Assembly (NCBI GenBank): GCA_016287765.1
Contig: JAEEWS010000011.1
Coordinates: 9,108-73,107 of the forward strand
DNA from: Lachnospiraceae bacterium
GTDB taxonomy: Bacteria > Bacillota_A > Clostridia > Lachnospirales > Lachnospiraceae
DNA length: 64,000 bases
Direction of reading: 5' to 3'
A model generated the notes under the pieces. That model saw only the letters and a program-made list of their open reading frames with translations, was not told where the DNA came from and did no database searches. Positions within the stretch are counted from its first letter, which is position 1. Each line of letters opens with the position of its first letter. Below, one piece after another: positions 14,205 to 22,913 of this stretch. The position numbers and the translations under genes are program-made.

Positions 14205-16445
14205 ATGCAGAAGAAAGATACAGATCACGAGGAAGAGATCCTCGAGGAGAAAAAGCATCACCACGAAGATGATGATGACCATTGCGACTGTCACGACCAT
14301 GACCATGAGCATCATGAACATCATCACCACCATGATGAAGATGATGACGACCATTGCGACTGTCACGACCATGACCATGAGCATCATGAACATCATCACC
14401 ACCATGATGAAGATGATGACGACCATTGCGACTGTCACGACCATGACCATGAGCATCACGAACATCATCACCACCATGATGAAGACGATGACGAATGCGG
14501 TTGCGGTTGCGGCTGCCATCACCATCACCACGAAGAAGATGAAGAAGAGAAGGGTCCTAAGGCCGAGATCATACGCATCATAATTTCAGCTGTAATAATG
14601 GTTGCCCTCCTGATCGCAGGCTCCAAGATGCCTTCCGCTCTCTTATATACTCTTGTGGGCATTGCCTACGTTGTGATAGCCTATGATATAATTTATGAAG
14701 CACTTACAGGACTTTTCAAGGGTCATCTGCTGGATGAAAACTTCCTTATGACGGTCGCATCCATAGGCGCTCTCATTCTCGGAGAGTATCCCGAAAGCAT
14801 CGCTGTAATGATCTTCTACCGTCTGGGTGAGCTTTTCGAAGAATATGCCGTAGGTAAGAGCCGTGCCAACATCAAGGCTCTCATGGACATACGCCCTGAT
14901 TACGCAAATATAGAGGAAGACGGCGAGCTTAAAAGGGTAAAGCCTCAGTCGGTCCGCAAGGGATCGGTGATAGTGGTTCAGCCCGGCGAAAGAGTTCCCA
15001 TTGACGGTAAAGTAATATCCGGACATTCTTCTCTGGATACAGCCGCTCTCACCGGAGAAAGCCTTCCCATTGAAGTAGCCGAAGGAGACGAGGTTCTCAG
15101 CGGTTCCATCAATCTTAACGGCATTATAAAACTGGAAACCACAAAGAAATTCTCGGATTCTGCTCTTTCCAGGATCCTTACCCTGGTTCGCGAGGCAAGT
15201 TCCAGAAAGACCCGTTCCGAAAACTTCATTAAGAAATTTGCAAGAGTCTACACTCCCATCGTTTGCGGTGCGGCGGTACTCCTTGTGGCTATCCCCACGA
15301 TCATAAACCTTATTATGGGTAACGATCCCGACCTTCACACCTGGGTTTACAGAGCTCTTTCCTTCCTTTGCGTGAGTTGCCCCTGTGCACTGGTCATCAG
15401 TATTCCTTTAAGCTTCTTTGCAGGTATCGGCTGTGCGGGTAAGAACGGTATCCTGGTCAAGGGTTCCGGTTACATTGAAGCTCTTGCAAAGGCAAAGACC
15501 TTTGTATTTGATAAGACAGGAACCATGACCAAGGGTGTCTTCGAAGTAGTGGGTATCCACCACAGCGAAATGCCCGAGGAAAAGCTTATAGAGCTGGCCG
15601 CTTATGCAGAGAGTGCCTCCTCCCATCCTATTGCAAAAAGCATCATAAAAGCATATAATAAGCCGATAGACCGCGATCTCGTGGAAAGCGTGGACGAGGT
15701 AGGCGGTAACGGTATCATCGCAGGCCTTAAGCTTGAAGGCATCTTTAAAGACCTTGAAAAGCCCTGGGTAGCTGTAGGTAACGAAAAACTCATGAACCGT
15801 GTGGGCGTTGAAGCCATTCCCTGCCATCATGCGGGAACCATTGTTCATGTGGCTGTCAACGGAAGATATGCCGGACACATCCTTATCACGGACGTTGTTA
15901 AGGAGACTGCGGCAGATGCCATCCGCCATCTGAACAAACTGGGTATAAACGATACGGTCATGCTTACGGGCGACGCCAAAAATGTGGCTGACAACGTAGC
16001 AAAACAGCTGGGCATCTCCTCCTACTATGCGGAGCTTCTTCCCGGCGACAAGGTAGCCAGGGTGGAGGAACTGATCGATAAGAAAGCAACTCCTGCCTCA
16101 TCTGTTGCCTTTGTTGGTGACGGCATAAACGATGCTCCGGTTCTCTCCCGTGCGGATGTGGGTATCGCCATGGGCGGACTGGGCAGCGATGCGGCCATTG
16201 AGGCTGCTGATGTGGTCCTTATGGATGACGATCCGGACAAGCTGTCTCTGGCCGTAAAAATTGCAAGAAAGACACTCAGGATAGCCCATGAAAACATTTA
16301 CTTTGCCATAGGCGTTAAGCTCCTCTGCCTGATCCTTACAGCAACGGGTATCACAGGCATGTGGCTGGCCATCTTCGCCGACGTCGGAGTTATGGCACTG
16401 GCGGTCCTTAATGCCATGAGAGCACTCAGGATCAGACAAAAATAA
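14205..16445 (+). CDS. zntA: Zn/Cd/Pb-exporting P1B-type ATPase with His/Asp-rich tail
   Basis: 746 residues from the ATG at 14205, preceded by CCGGAGGGATTTTAGAT; an upstream TTG frame lacks a site. The N-terminus (about residues 18-115) is cytoplasmic and almost entirely His, Asp, Glu and Cys: three identical 24-residue units plus ECGCGCGC and a His5 run, in place of the usual ferredoxin-like metal domain. Then come eight membrane helices, the actuator LTGES, the metal-site SCPCAL (C392-P-C394), the phosphorylated D436 in DKTGT, GDGINDAP, and a last-helix Asp (FADVGV) matching the zinc-type ATPases. It exports Zn2+, Cd2+ or Pb2+. The ArsR gene follows 38 bp later. Confidence 0.9.
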   Translation: MQKKDTDHEEEILEEKKHHHEDDDDHCDCHDHDHEHHEHHHHHDEDDDDHCDCHDHDHEHHEHHHHHDEDDDDHCDCHDHDHEHHEHHHHHDEDDDECGCGCGCHHHHHEEDEEEKGPKAEIIRIIISAVIMVALLIAGSKMPSALLYTLVGIAYVVIAYDIIYEALTGLFKGHLLDENFLMTVASIGALILGEYPESIAVMIFYRLGELFEEYAVGKSRANIKALMDIRPDYANIEEDGELKRVKPQSVRKGSVIVVQPGERVPIDGKVISGHSSLDTAALTGESLPIEVAEGDEVLSGSINLNGIIKLETTKKFSDSALSRILTLVREASSRKTRSENFIKKFARVYTPIVCGAAVLLVAIPTIINLIMGNDPDLHTWVYRALSFLCVSCPCALVISIPLSFFAGIGCAGKNGILVKGSGYIEALAKAKTFVFDKTGTMTKGVFEVVGIHHSEMPEEKLIELAAYAESASSHPIAKSIIKAYNKPIDRDLVESVDEVGGNGIIAGLKLEGIFKDLEKPWVAVGNEKLMNRVGVEAIPCHHAGTIVHVAVNGRYAGHILITDVVKETAADAIRHLNKLGINDTVMLTGDAKNVADNVAKQLGISSYYAELLPGDKVARVEELIDKKATPASSVAFVGDGINDAPVLSRADVGIAMGGLGSDAAIEAADVVLMDDDPDKLSLAVKIARKTLRIAHENIYFAIGVKLLCLILTATGITGMWLAIFADVGVMALAVLNAMRALRIRQK
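14265..14480 (+). repeat. zntA: Three tandem 72-bp repeats inside zntA
   Basis: Units at 14265-14336, 14337-14408 and 14409-14480 are near-identical at DNA level and encode the same 24 residues each (11 His, 2 Cys, 8 Asp, 3 Glu). Only a few synonymous differences separate them (for example gatgatgatgac against gatgatgacgac), which indicates recent expansion and possible copy-number variation. Confidence 0.95.
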
Positions 16446-16483
16446 GGCCCGGGTACAAAATAAGGGCCGGATACGGATAAAAA

Positions 16484-16780
16484 ATGAAAGACAGTAATGC
16501 ATCGGAAAATACTCTATACGATCTGGCCGAGCTCTTTAAATACTTCGGCGATTCAACAAGAATAAGAATTCTTTATGCCCTCTTTGAAGGTGAGCTTTGC
16601 GTTAATGATATTGCAGAAAAACTCAGTATGACACCATCGGCAGTTTCCCACCAGCTTAAATTTCTTAAGACCGGGAAACTCATTACTTCCAGAAGAGACG
16701 GTAAATCCATTTACTACTCTCTGGCCGATGACCACGTGCGTTCCATCATAAACCTTGGCATCGAACACGTTTGCGAATAA
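16484..16780 (+). CDS. ArsR/SmtB-family metal sensor repressor
   Basis: 98 residues, all winged helix. The recognition helix is in MTPSAVSHQLKFLK (49-62). The metal-binding alpha-5 site of the CzrA type is present as D82-x-H84, then H95 and E98, with exactly the family spacing (2, 11, 3), the last His being Glu here. That predicts zinc- or cobalt-responsive release from DNA. There is no CxC cadmium site in the N-terminus. It follows zntA on the same transcript and an operator-like inverted repeat covers the zntA start, so it most likely represses the zntA-arsR unit. Confidence 0.85.
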   Translation: MKDSNASENTLYDLAELFKYFGDSTRIRILYALFEGELCVNDIAEKLSMTPSAVSHQLKFLKTGKLITSRRDGKSIYYSLADDHVRSIINLGIEHVCE

Positions 16781-16805
16781 AACTGCCTACTTCAAAAGGA
16801 GTATC

Positions 16806-17696
16806 ATGAACAAGACATTTAATGCTTATGCAAAGCTTAACCTTTTACTGGACATAATCAAAAAAAGAGAGGACGGTTATCATGACATCTCATCGGTCAT
16901 GCAAAGCATATCTCTTCACGACGAGATAAACATCGATATCTCTCCTTCAAAACAAAATGAGATCAAAGTCTCCTGCTTAAATGCGGGAGACTTTTCGTCT
17001 GTAAAATGGGACGAGTCCAACCTGGTTTACAAGGCTGCGGCTCTTCTTCTCACTGACTGCGGTCAAACTCTCAAGTCCCCCGTAAGCATCAATATTTCGG
17101 TCAAAAAGAACATTCCCGCAGGTGCGGGCATGGGTGGCGGAAGCGCGGACGCCGCAGCTGTTCTTAAGGGCCTGAACGAGCTTTTGGGCCTTGAGCTGTC
17201 CGTTGAAAAGCTCTGCGAACTGGGCAAGCGCCTGGGTGCTGATGTTCCTTTTTGTATTGTGGGAGGAACTGCCCTTTGCGAAGGCATAGGAGAACGCATC
17301 ACTTCCCTTCCTTCACCGGGCGAAGTCCCCTGTGTCATCTTAAAGCCCGAGATCTCCCTAAGCACCAAGGAGATATATGACATTACAGACACTTACCTAG
17401 ATCTTCCGGGTCATCCGGATACAGCCCAAATGATAGCTGCTCTGAATTCAAACGACCGTAATGCATTTACCAAAGCCTGTGGAAATTTCATGGAGCCCGC
17501 CGCAATAAAGCTCTGTCCGGGTATCAATGGCCTTAAAAAGATGCTCACCGATGCGGGAGCTTCTTTGGCTATGATGACCGGAAGCGGTTCCGCAGTCTTC
17601 GGCCTGTTTACCGATGAAAAAGCCGCAAAAAAAGCCTTTGAAGAGATCACTCCTTCAAAGGCCGAAAAATTTATTTCATTCTTTTTTGTTGATTGA
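16806..17696 (+). CDS. ispE: 4-diphosphocytidyl-2-C-methyl-D-erythritol kinase
   Basis: 296 residues from the ATG at 16806 after CAAAAGGAGTATC; a longer frame overlapping arsR has no ribosome site. GHMP-kinase signature: substrate segment NAYAKLNLLLDI (6-17), the phosphate-binding PAGAGMGGGSADAA (about 105-118) and the C-terminal MTGSGSAVFG. It phosphorylates CDP-methylerythritol in the MEP isoprenoid pathway in the cytoplasm. It overlaps the convergent EAL gene by 26 bp at its 3' end. Confidence 0.93.
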   Translation: MNKTFNAYAKLNLLLDIIKKREDGYHDISSVMQSISLHDEINIDISPSKQNEIKVSCLNAGDFSSVKWDESNLVYKAAALLLTDCGQTLKSPVSINISVKKNIPAGAGMGGGSADAAAVLKGLNELLGLELSVEKLCELGKRLGADVPFCIVGGTALCEGIGERITSLPSPGEVPCVILKPEISLSTKEIYDITDTYLDLPGHPDTAQMIAALNSNDRNAFTKACGNFMEPAAIKLCPGINGLKKMLTDAGASLAMMTGSGSAVFGLFTDEKAAKKAFEEITPSKAEKFISFFFVD

Positions 17697-18621
17697 CGCT
17701 TTCCAAAAGCTGTTCAAAATATTCCGCGCTGATGGGACGGTCAAAGTAAAAGCCCTGAGCCACAAAGCAGTTATTATCCTTTAAGAGCTTTACGTCTTCG
17801 GGTGTTTCAACACCTTCCACCACACATTCCATACCAAGATCTCTCACCATGCTGATTATATGGCAGAGCATCAGATGTTCGCTGGAGCCTTCCCTCTCCG
17901 CTTCGTGAAGAAGGCTCTTGTCTATCTTAAGCACATTCCAGGGAAGGTCGCTTATCAGCTTCAAGGAAGAATAACCTGTTCCGAAATCATCCACCGCGGT
18001 GCTTATGCCCACGTCTCTCAATCCCAGCACCAGATCCTTAAGTTCATCAAATCCAAGCTCTGTGGAAGTCTCCGTAAGCTCTATCTGTATATAGGAATGA
18101 GGGATCCTGTACTTGTCCACGATCTCCACGATACGTTCCAGCAACCTGTCCTGACCCACGTTTATCCTGGAAAGGTTAACGGATACCTGGACCACATTTT
18201 TTCCCTCATCCAGCCATCTTCTCATGTCCATGCAAACATGCTCCAGCATGTAAAAATCCAGTTTCTCTATCTTGGAGCTCTGTTCCAGGATAGGTATAAA
18301 ATTGTCGGGAGAGATCACCTGATCATTATGGACCCAACGGCAAAGAGCTTCCGCACCGTTGGGCTCATAGGTCTTAAGGTTCACCTTAGGCTGATAAAAC
18401 ACCTTAAACTCATTGTTTTTAACCGCATCCTCAAACAGCTCTTCCACATTATTCTTGTCTATGATAGCCTTACCGTCTCTCTTGCTGCTGTCTCCGTATC
18501 TGAGCTTTGAATAGACATTTGCCACCTCCATCCGGAGTTCACTGGCCTTGGAAGCTGTTTCCGCATTTTGTTCAAGTTCATTCAGAAGTTCTTCTATTCT
18601 CTTGATACTATCACTGATCAT
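17671..18621 (-). CDS. EAL-domain c-di-GMP phosphodiesterase
   Basis: 316 residues: a short N-terminal coiled coil (about 5-45) and a complete EAL domain (58-305). The catalytic set is intact: EALCR (91-95), N149 in VNLSR, E181 in ELTET, DDFGTG (211-216), K232, E269 in VVEGVET, and Q289. So it should hydrolyse c-di-GMP. Its ATG overlaps the last codons of the upstream sensor by 11 bp, giving tight translational coupling and a likely two-protein signalling unit. It lacks its own sensory domain, which the partner would provide. Confidence 0.9.
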   Translation of the reverse strand: MISDSIKRIEELLNELEQNAETASKASELRMEVANVYSKLRYGDSSKRDGKAIIDKNNVEELFEDAVKNNEFKVFYQPKVNLKTYEPNGAEALCRWVHNDQVISPDNFIPILEQSSKIEKLDFYMLEHVCMDMRRWLDEGKNVVQVSVNLSRINVGQDRLLERIVEIVDKYRIPHSYIQIELTETSTELGFDELKDLVLGLRDVGISTAVDDFGTGYSSLKLISDLPWNVLKIDKSLLHEAEREGSSEHLMLCHIISMVRDLGMECVVEGVETPEDVKLLKDNNCFVAQGFYFDRPISAEYFEQLLESVNQQKRMK

Positions 18622-20812
18622 CCGAATTTACCTCAAGTTGGGGAATGACCACAGAACACCAGGTCTCTCCTTTTCCAACCTTTATAACATTTATTACACC
18701 GTTCATTCTCTTAACCACTCTTGCAATACTGAGCAGCTTAAGTTCGGAGGCACCGACTCCATCCACCATCTTTGCTTCTTCTATATCATTTTCAAGCAGG
18801 TCTTTGAGCCTGTTGCCTTCTTTTTCTGTCAACAGCCTGTTGCCCTTGACATTTATGGACAGGGAAGTGGCGTAGTTGCTCTTCCTGCTGTCAAAATATA
18901 TGGCTGTTTCACCTTCATTGTCCTCATCGGACATGGCAAGTAAAATGTTTTCCGTAAGCCTTCTTATGCTGTTGGAATCTCCGAACAGTACGGATGGCAT
19001 TCCGGAAGCGGCGCTGACCGACATCTTATCCGCAAGTCCCGGATGTATCCTCTGCATATCTTCTCTCAACGATATGATCAGTTTCTCAACGCTGTAAACG
19101 CCTTCTTTTATTTGGGCTGACATATCGCTGCCCTCATTGTAATTTGTGAAATCATCGGTACGTGAGACTATGTCGTAACAGAAGCCGATAAATTTGCCCG
19201 CAAATTCTCTTAAAGCGTCGGAATTACCAAGCTTACGCACTCTCTCGCCCTCAGCTGCCATTCTTCTTGCTTCTTCGCCGATCTCATTGTGGTACTCGGA
19301 TATCTTTTCCAGCTCTTCTCTTGCCTGCTTCAGCTTGTTCCTGTTCTGAAGGCTGCGGCGAAAATTACCGAAGGCAACGATCTCAAGTATCTTAGAAACA
19401 TAGATGGCATGCTGTTGTGCATCCTCTTTATTCAATATGCATTCTTCAGGTATCTTAAAGATGGTGGAGCCTATCACTCTGTCATTCAGCATGATAAAGC
19501 TGGCACTTTCGTCTTCTCTCAGCGCATTCACATCCACAAGGCCGTGATTTGTCTTTCCCACAAGTACTGTACCCCTGGAATCCGCAACTATAACATTTAC
19601 TCCAAAGGAATTCTTATAATAGCCGTTGATGTATTTAAGCATATCCATGCTCACCAGATCGGTGATCACCGCAGAATCCAAAAACTCTCTTGTATCCGTT
19701 GTAGCCAGATCAAGCCTATCCATAATGGAATCCATGGCCTCGGAGATTATCTTCATTTCTATGGGATCTCCGATCTCATCATTACCCTCATAGGAAACCA
19801 TTTCCTTACCTGTCTCGGCAGCTTTCTTAATGCTGTTGGTCATTCTGATTATGGGCTCCGCAACCTGATCTGCTATCTTTCTTGATCTTATCTTTACAAT
19901 GAAGATGGAGATAAGAAGGCATTCAGCCAGCAAAACGATCAGCAATATAGGTGTATCCATGTAATCCTTGTAGGGGAAGCCTATGCATATGCTCCAGCCG
20001 GGTGTTTCCGAGATCGGAGCATAGCTCAGATAATAAAACGTCCCATTAAGCCTTATGGTGGCAGAACCCGTTTCACCGTTGAGCATCCTCTTCTCCACCT
20101 GGGCAATGGGCTCATAAGAGCTGTCCGTTTCACTGTTTATAATATTGTTGTTTTTATTGTAAACCAACTCCATATCACTGGCAGACACTGTCGTTCCCTG
20201 ACTGTCAATGATATACATTATGGTATTTTTGCTGATATCCGCTCCTTCAATGATATTATGCAGGAACATGGGATTAATGGAGATGAATACCACACCCGCT
20301 ATCTCTCCGCCCAGTTCTCCGTCTTTCCAAAGAGGTGCCGCACCTATGATGGCCAGCTGTCCGTCGGTTCTAGAAGTAACGGGTTCCTGGATATATGTCT
20401 TGCCTTTCATGGCCTGGATAAAGTATTCTCTGTCACCTCTGTATATGGGTTCTTCGTCCATATCCGAAAAGCCGTCGGTGTTGATGATCTTGCTTCTTAC
20501 AAGACCATACTCCTTACAAATGGCGCTGAGCACCTCTTCTTTTTCTTCCACAGAAACCTTCTCATCGGAAAGCAAAGGAATGGCGCCAATGTTCTTAACT
20601 ATGTTTTTATAAGACTGCAAAGCCCAGTAAACTCTGTCGGAAGCAAGTCCCACAGCTACATCAAAATCTCTGCTGTTTGCACTGTATTGCCCGGTAACAA
20701 GCACAAAAACACTGATAATCGATACAGACACGACTATCAGGCTCATGATCTTGTTAAAAGATGTACTTATTATGTCCGATATGGATTTATCAGATCTGCT
20801 GTTTTTCTTCAT
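18611..20812 (-). CDS. Membrane sensor with degenerate histidine-kinase-like C-terminus
   Basis: 733 residues from MKKNSRSDKSI. Membrane helix 1 (about 20-42), an extracellular dCache sensor (about 45-290, with YRGDREYFIQAMKGK and the typical ISETPGWSICIGFPY end), membrane helix 2 (about 300-320), a HAMP-like linker, a PAS/Cache-like central region, a coiled coil (about 515-560) and a C-terminal region resembling HATPase. An N-box-like TENILLAM is present, but the usual H-box and the DxGxG box are not, so ATP hydrolysis and autophosphorylation are doubtful. It is coupled to the EAL gene, suggesting that it gates c-di-GMP hydrolysis by contact. An alternative start lies up to 36 codons upstream without a ribosome site. 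Confidence 0.7.
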   Translation of the reverse strand: MKKNSRSDKSISDIISTSFNKIMSLIVVSVSIISVFVLVTGQYSANSRDFDVAVGLASDRVYWALQSYKNIVKNIGAIPLLSDEKVSVEEKEEVLSAICKEYGLVRSKIINTDGFSDMDEEPIYRGDREYFIQAMKGKTYIQEPVTSRTDGQLAIIGAAPLWKDGELGGEIAGVVFISINPMFLHNIIEGADISKNTIMYIIDSQGTTVSASDMELVYNKNNNIINSETDSSYEPIAQVEKRMLNGETGSATIRLNGTFYYLSYAPISETPGWSICIGFPYKDYMDTPILLIVLLAECLLISIFIVKIRSRKIADQVAEPIIRMTNSIKKAAETGKEMVSYEGNDEIGDPIEMKIISEAMDSIMDRLDLATTDTREFLDSAVITDLVSMDMLKYINGYYKNSFGVNVIVADSRGTVLVGKTNHGLVDVNALREDESASFIMLNDRVIGSTIFKIPEECILNKEDAQQHAIYVSKILEIVAFGNFRRSLQNRNKLKQAREELEKISEYHNEIGEEARRMAAEGERVRKLGNSDALREFAGKFIGFCYDIVSRTDDFTNYNEGSDMSAQIKEGVYSVEKLIISLREDMQRIHPGLADKMSVSAASGMPSVLFGDSNSIRRLTENILLAMSDEDNEGETAIYFDSRKSNYATSLSINVKGNRLLTEKEGNRLKDLLENDIEEAKMVDGVGASELKLLSIARVVKRMNGVINVIKVGKGETWCSVVIPQLEVNSDDQ

Positions 20813-20903
20813 ATTAAGCCCCATAAAGAAAATATCAATAGATTTTAAGCCCATAAAATCTAAAATATATCTTAACAAATTATTTGTTCTAAAACAACAA
20901 AAA

Positions 20904-20936
20904 AACCGTATGTTAAACAAATATTAACATACGGTT
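20904..20936 (-). terminator. clpX: clpX terminator
   Basis: A perfect 13-bp stem (AACCGTATGTTAA/TTAACATACGGTT) with a 7-nt loop; on the minus strand it continues into seven Ts. It closes the tig-clpP-clpX operon. Confidence 0.9.
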
Positions 20937-20937
20937 C

Positions 20938-20989
20938 TAAAATTTGTAATTGATCTAGTACATCGGTTTTAAAATTTGTAATTGATCTA
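20938..20989. repeat. 20-bp direct repeat at the clpX stop codon
   Basis: TAAAATTTGTAATTGATCTA occurs at 20938-20957 and again at 20970-20989, where its last three bases are the clpX stop codon (TAG on the minus strand). The 32-bp period indicates a small tandem duplication of the gene end. Confidence 0.85.
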
Positions 20990-22282
20990 TGCTCCGACCT
21001 TTTTCTTCTTTTCAGGTCTCACTTCATAGATGGGTTTTTCGCCCTTTTCCACTGTTTCCTTGGTCACTATGCATTTCAAAATGGATGTATCCGAAGGAAT
21101 GTCATACATGGTATCAAGAAGGATCTTCTCGATTATGGATCGTAAGCCTCTCGCGCCTGTCTTTAACTCAAGCGCCTCCTTAGCGATCTCTTTCAGAGCC
21201 GCATCCTCGAATTCAAGCTCTACGCCGTCAAGTTCGAACAAAGCGCTGTACTGCTTGATAAGAGCATTCTTGGGCTCTTTGAGTATTCTGATGAGTGTTC
21301 TTTCGTCAAGCTTGTCAAGAGCCACATTTACGGGAACACGACCAATGAATTCCGGAATCAGTCCGAACTTCATCAGATCCTCGGGAGTCGATTTCCTAAA
21401 CAGATCGCCGATGTTATATTCGTCATTGTCAAGGATCTGAGCATTAAAGCCGATGGCCTTTTTACCGATCCTTTGTTTAATGATCGTCTCTAATCCGTCA
21501 AAAGCTCCTCCGCAGATAAACAGGATGTTTGTTGTATCTATACGGATAAACTCCTGATTCGGATGTTTTCTTCCTCCCTGAGGAGGAACGGAGGCTATAG
21601 TGCCTTCCAATATCTTTAAAAGAGCCTGCTGAACGCCTTCCCCGGATACATCTCTTGTAATGGACACATTCTCACCCTTCTTGCTGATCTTGTCTATCTC
21701 ATCGATGTAAACGATACCGTACTCAGCTTTCTCAACATCATAATCGGCCGCCTGTATCAGCTTTAAGAGAATATTTTCAACGTCCTCTCCCACATATCCC
21801 GCCTCTGTCAGCGTGGTGGCATCGGCTATGGCGAAGGGTACGTTCAAAAGCTTTGCCAGAGTCTGGGCAAGATAGGTCTTACCCGAACCTGTGGGTCCGA
21901 TCAAAAGTATGTTGCTCTTCTGAAGTTCAACATCCGATTTCGTTTCGAACAGTATTTTTTTGTAATGATTGTAAACGGCTACAGAAAGAACTTTTTTAGC
22001 ATCATCCTGGCCTATAACGTAATCATCGAGAAAGTTCTTTATCTCTCTGGGTTTCAGAAGATTGATGTGTTCCTCCCAACCGTGTCCGCGTTTTTTACCG
22101 TCAGAACTCTTTTCGGCATCGGGAAAAGGAATCTCATCATCATCGTCATCTACGATCTCCGCACAGAGATTGACACATTCCGAGCATATATATACGTTGG
22201 GCTCAAGGCCTGAGAAAAGTCTGACTCCGTCCTCAGCCGTCCTTCCGCAGAAGGCGCATCGTACATTATCTGATTTTGCCAC
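20987..22282 (-). CDS. clpX: ClpX ATPase subunit of ClpXP protease
   Basis: 431 residues. The N-terminal zinc-binding domain has four cysteines (CAFC and CSEC, residues 10-39), followed by the AAA+ module with Walker [13 protein letters not shown], Walker B YIDEIDKI, the pore-loop GYVGED and sensor GGAFDG, and the ClpP-docking IGF loop as KKAIGFNAQ. It unfolds substrates and feeds them to ClpP. It is the last gene of tig-clpP-clpX, 25 bp after clpP, and ends at a strong terminator. Confidence 0.97.
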   Translation of the reverse strand: MAKSDNVRCAFCGRTAEDGVRLFSGLEPNVYICSECVNLCAEIVDDDDDEIPFPDAEKSSDGKKRGHGWEEHINLLKPREIKNFLDDYVIGQDDAKKVLSVAVYNHYKKILFETKSDVELQKSNILLIGPTGSGKTYLAQTLAKLLNVPFAIADATTLTEAGYVGEDVENILLKLIQAADYDVEKAEYGIVYIDEIDKISKKGENVSITRDVSGEGVQQALLKILEGTIASVPPQGGRKHPNQEFIRIDTTNILFICGGAFDGLETIIKQRIGKKAIGFNAQILDNDEYNIGDLFRKSTPEDLMKFGLIPEFIGRVPVNVALDKLDERTLIRILKEPKNALIKQYSALFELDGVELEFEDAALKEIAKEALELKTGARGLRSIIEKILLDTMYDIPSDTSILKCIVTKETVEKGEKPIYEVRPEKKKKVGA

Positions 22283-22307
22283 TTTCTACCCCTTTCGGTA
22301 TTATAAG

Positions 22308-22889
22308 CTATCTGCTTGTGACGATCTTATCAACAAGTCCGTATCTGACTGCTTCTTCAGCCGTCATGAAGTTATCTCTCTCTGTATCCCTTGCGATCTC
22401 TTCCACCGTCTTGCCTGTGTTGTCTGCAAGGATCTCATTCAATCTCTTTCTGATGGCAAGGATGTGCTCTGCCGCAATGTTGATCTCGGTAGCCTGACCC
22501 TGCGCACCGCCGGAGGGCTGATGGATCATTACCTCTGCATTGGGAAGGATGTAACGCTTTCCCTTGGTTCCTCCCGCAAGGAGGAAGGATGCCATGCTGG
22601 CAGCCATACCTATGCATATGGTAGAAACATCACACTTAATGAAGTTCATAGTGTCATAGATAGCCATTCCTGCGGTGATAACACCACCGGGAGAGTTGAT
22701 ATAAAGGGAAATATCCTTCTTGGGATCCTCCGCTTCAAGGAAAAGGAGCTGTGCAACCACCAGGCTGGCGGTTGTCTCGTTTACTTCTTCTCCGAGGAAA
22801 ATGATCCTGTCCTTTAAAAGACGGGAATAGATATCATAAGAGCGTTCACCTTTACTGGTTTGTTCAATGACATACGGTACTAAGCTCAT
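22308..22889 (-). CDS. clpP: ClpP protease subunit
   Basis: 193 residues with the Ser-His-Asp triad S98 (GMAASMAS), H123 (MIHQPSGG) and D172 (ERDNFM). Length and N-terminus ([20 protein letters not shown]) are standard for the housekeeping ClpP1. It forms the tetradecameric proteolytic chamber in the cytoplasm. It sits between tig and clpX with gaps of about 25 bp, a classical operon. No CtsR-type heptad repeats were seen in front of the operon. Confidence 0.97.
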   Translation of the reverse strand: MSLVPYVIEQTSKGERSYDIYSRLLKDRIIFLGEEVNETTASLVVAQLLFLEAEDPKKDISLYINSPGGVITAGMAIYDTMNFIKCDVSTICIGMAASMASFLLAGGTKGKRYILPNAEVMIHQPSGGAQGQATEINIAAEHILAIRKRLNEILADNTGKTVEEIARDTERDNFMTAEEAVRYGLVDKIVTSR

Positions 22890-22913
22890 ATTGTCTCCTT
22901 TCCTGAAAAGACA

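Noticed and set aside
14199..14531. Long Met/Val-rich open frame antisense to zntA and a Met/Thr-rich frame on the same strand
   Set aside because: Both are shadows of the 72-bp repeats that encode His/Asp; the composition is a frame-shifted copy of the repeat.
20904..20936. Operator for the sensor gene at 20812
   Set aside because: The perfect stem is followed by T7 on the strand of clpX, which a terminator explains fully.
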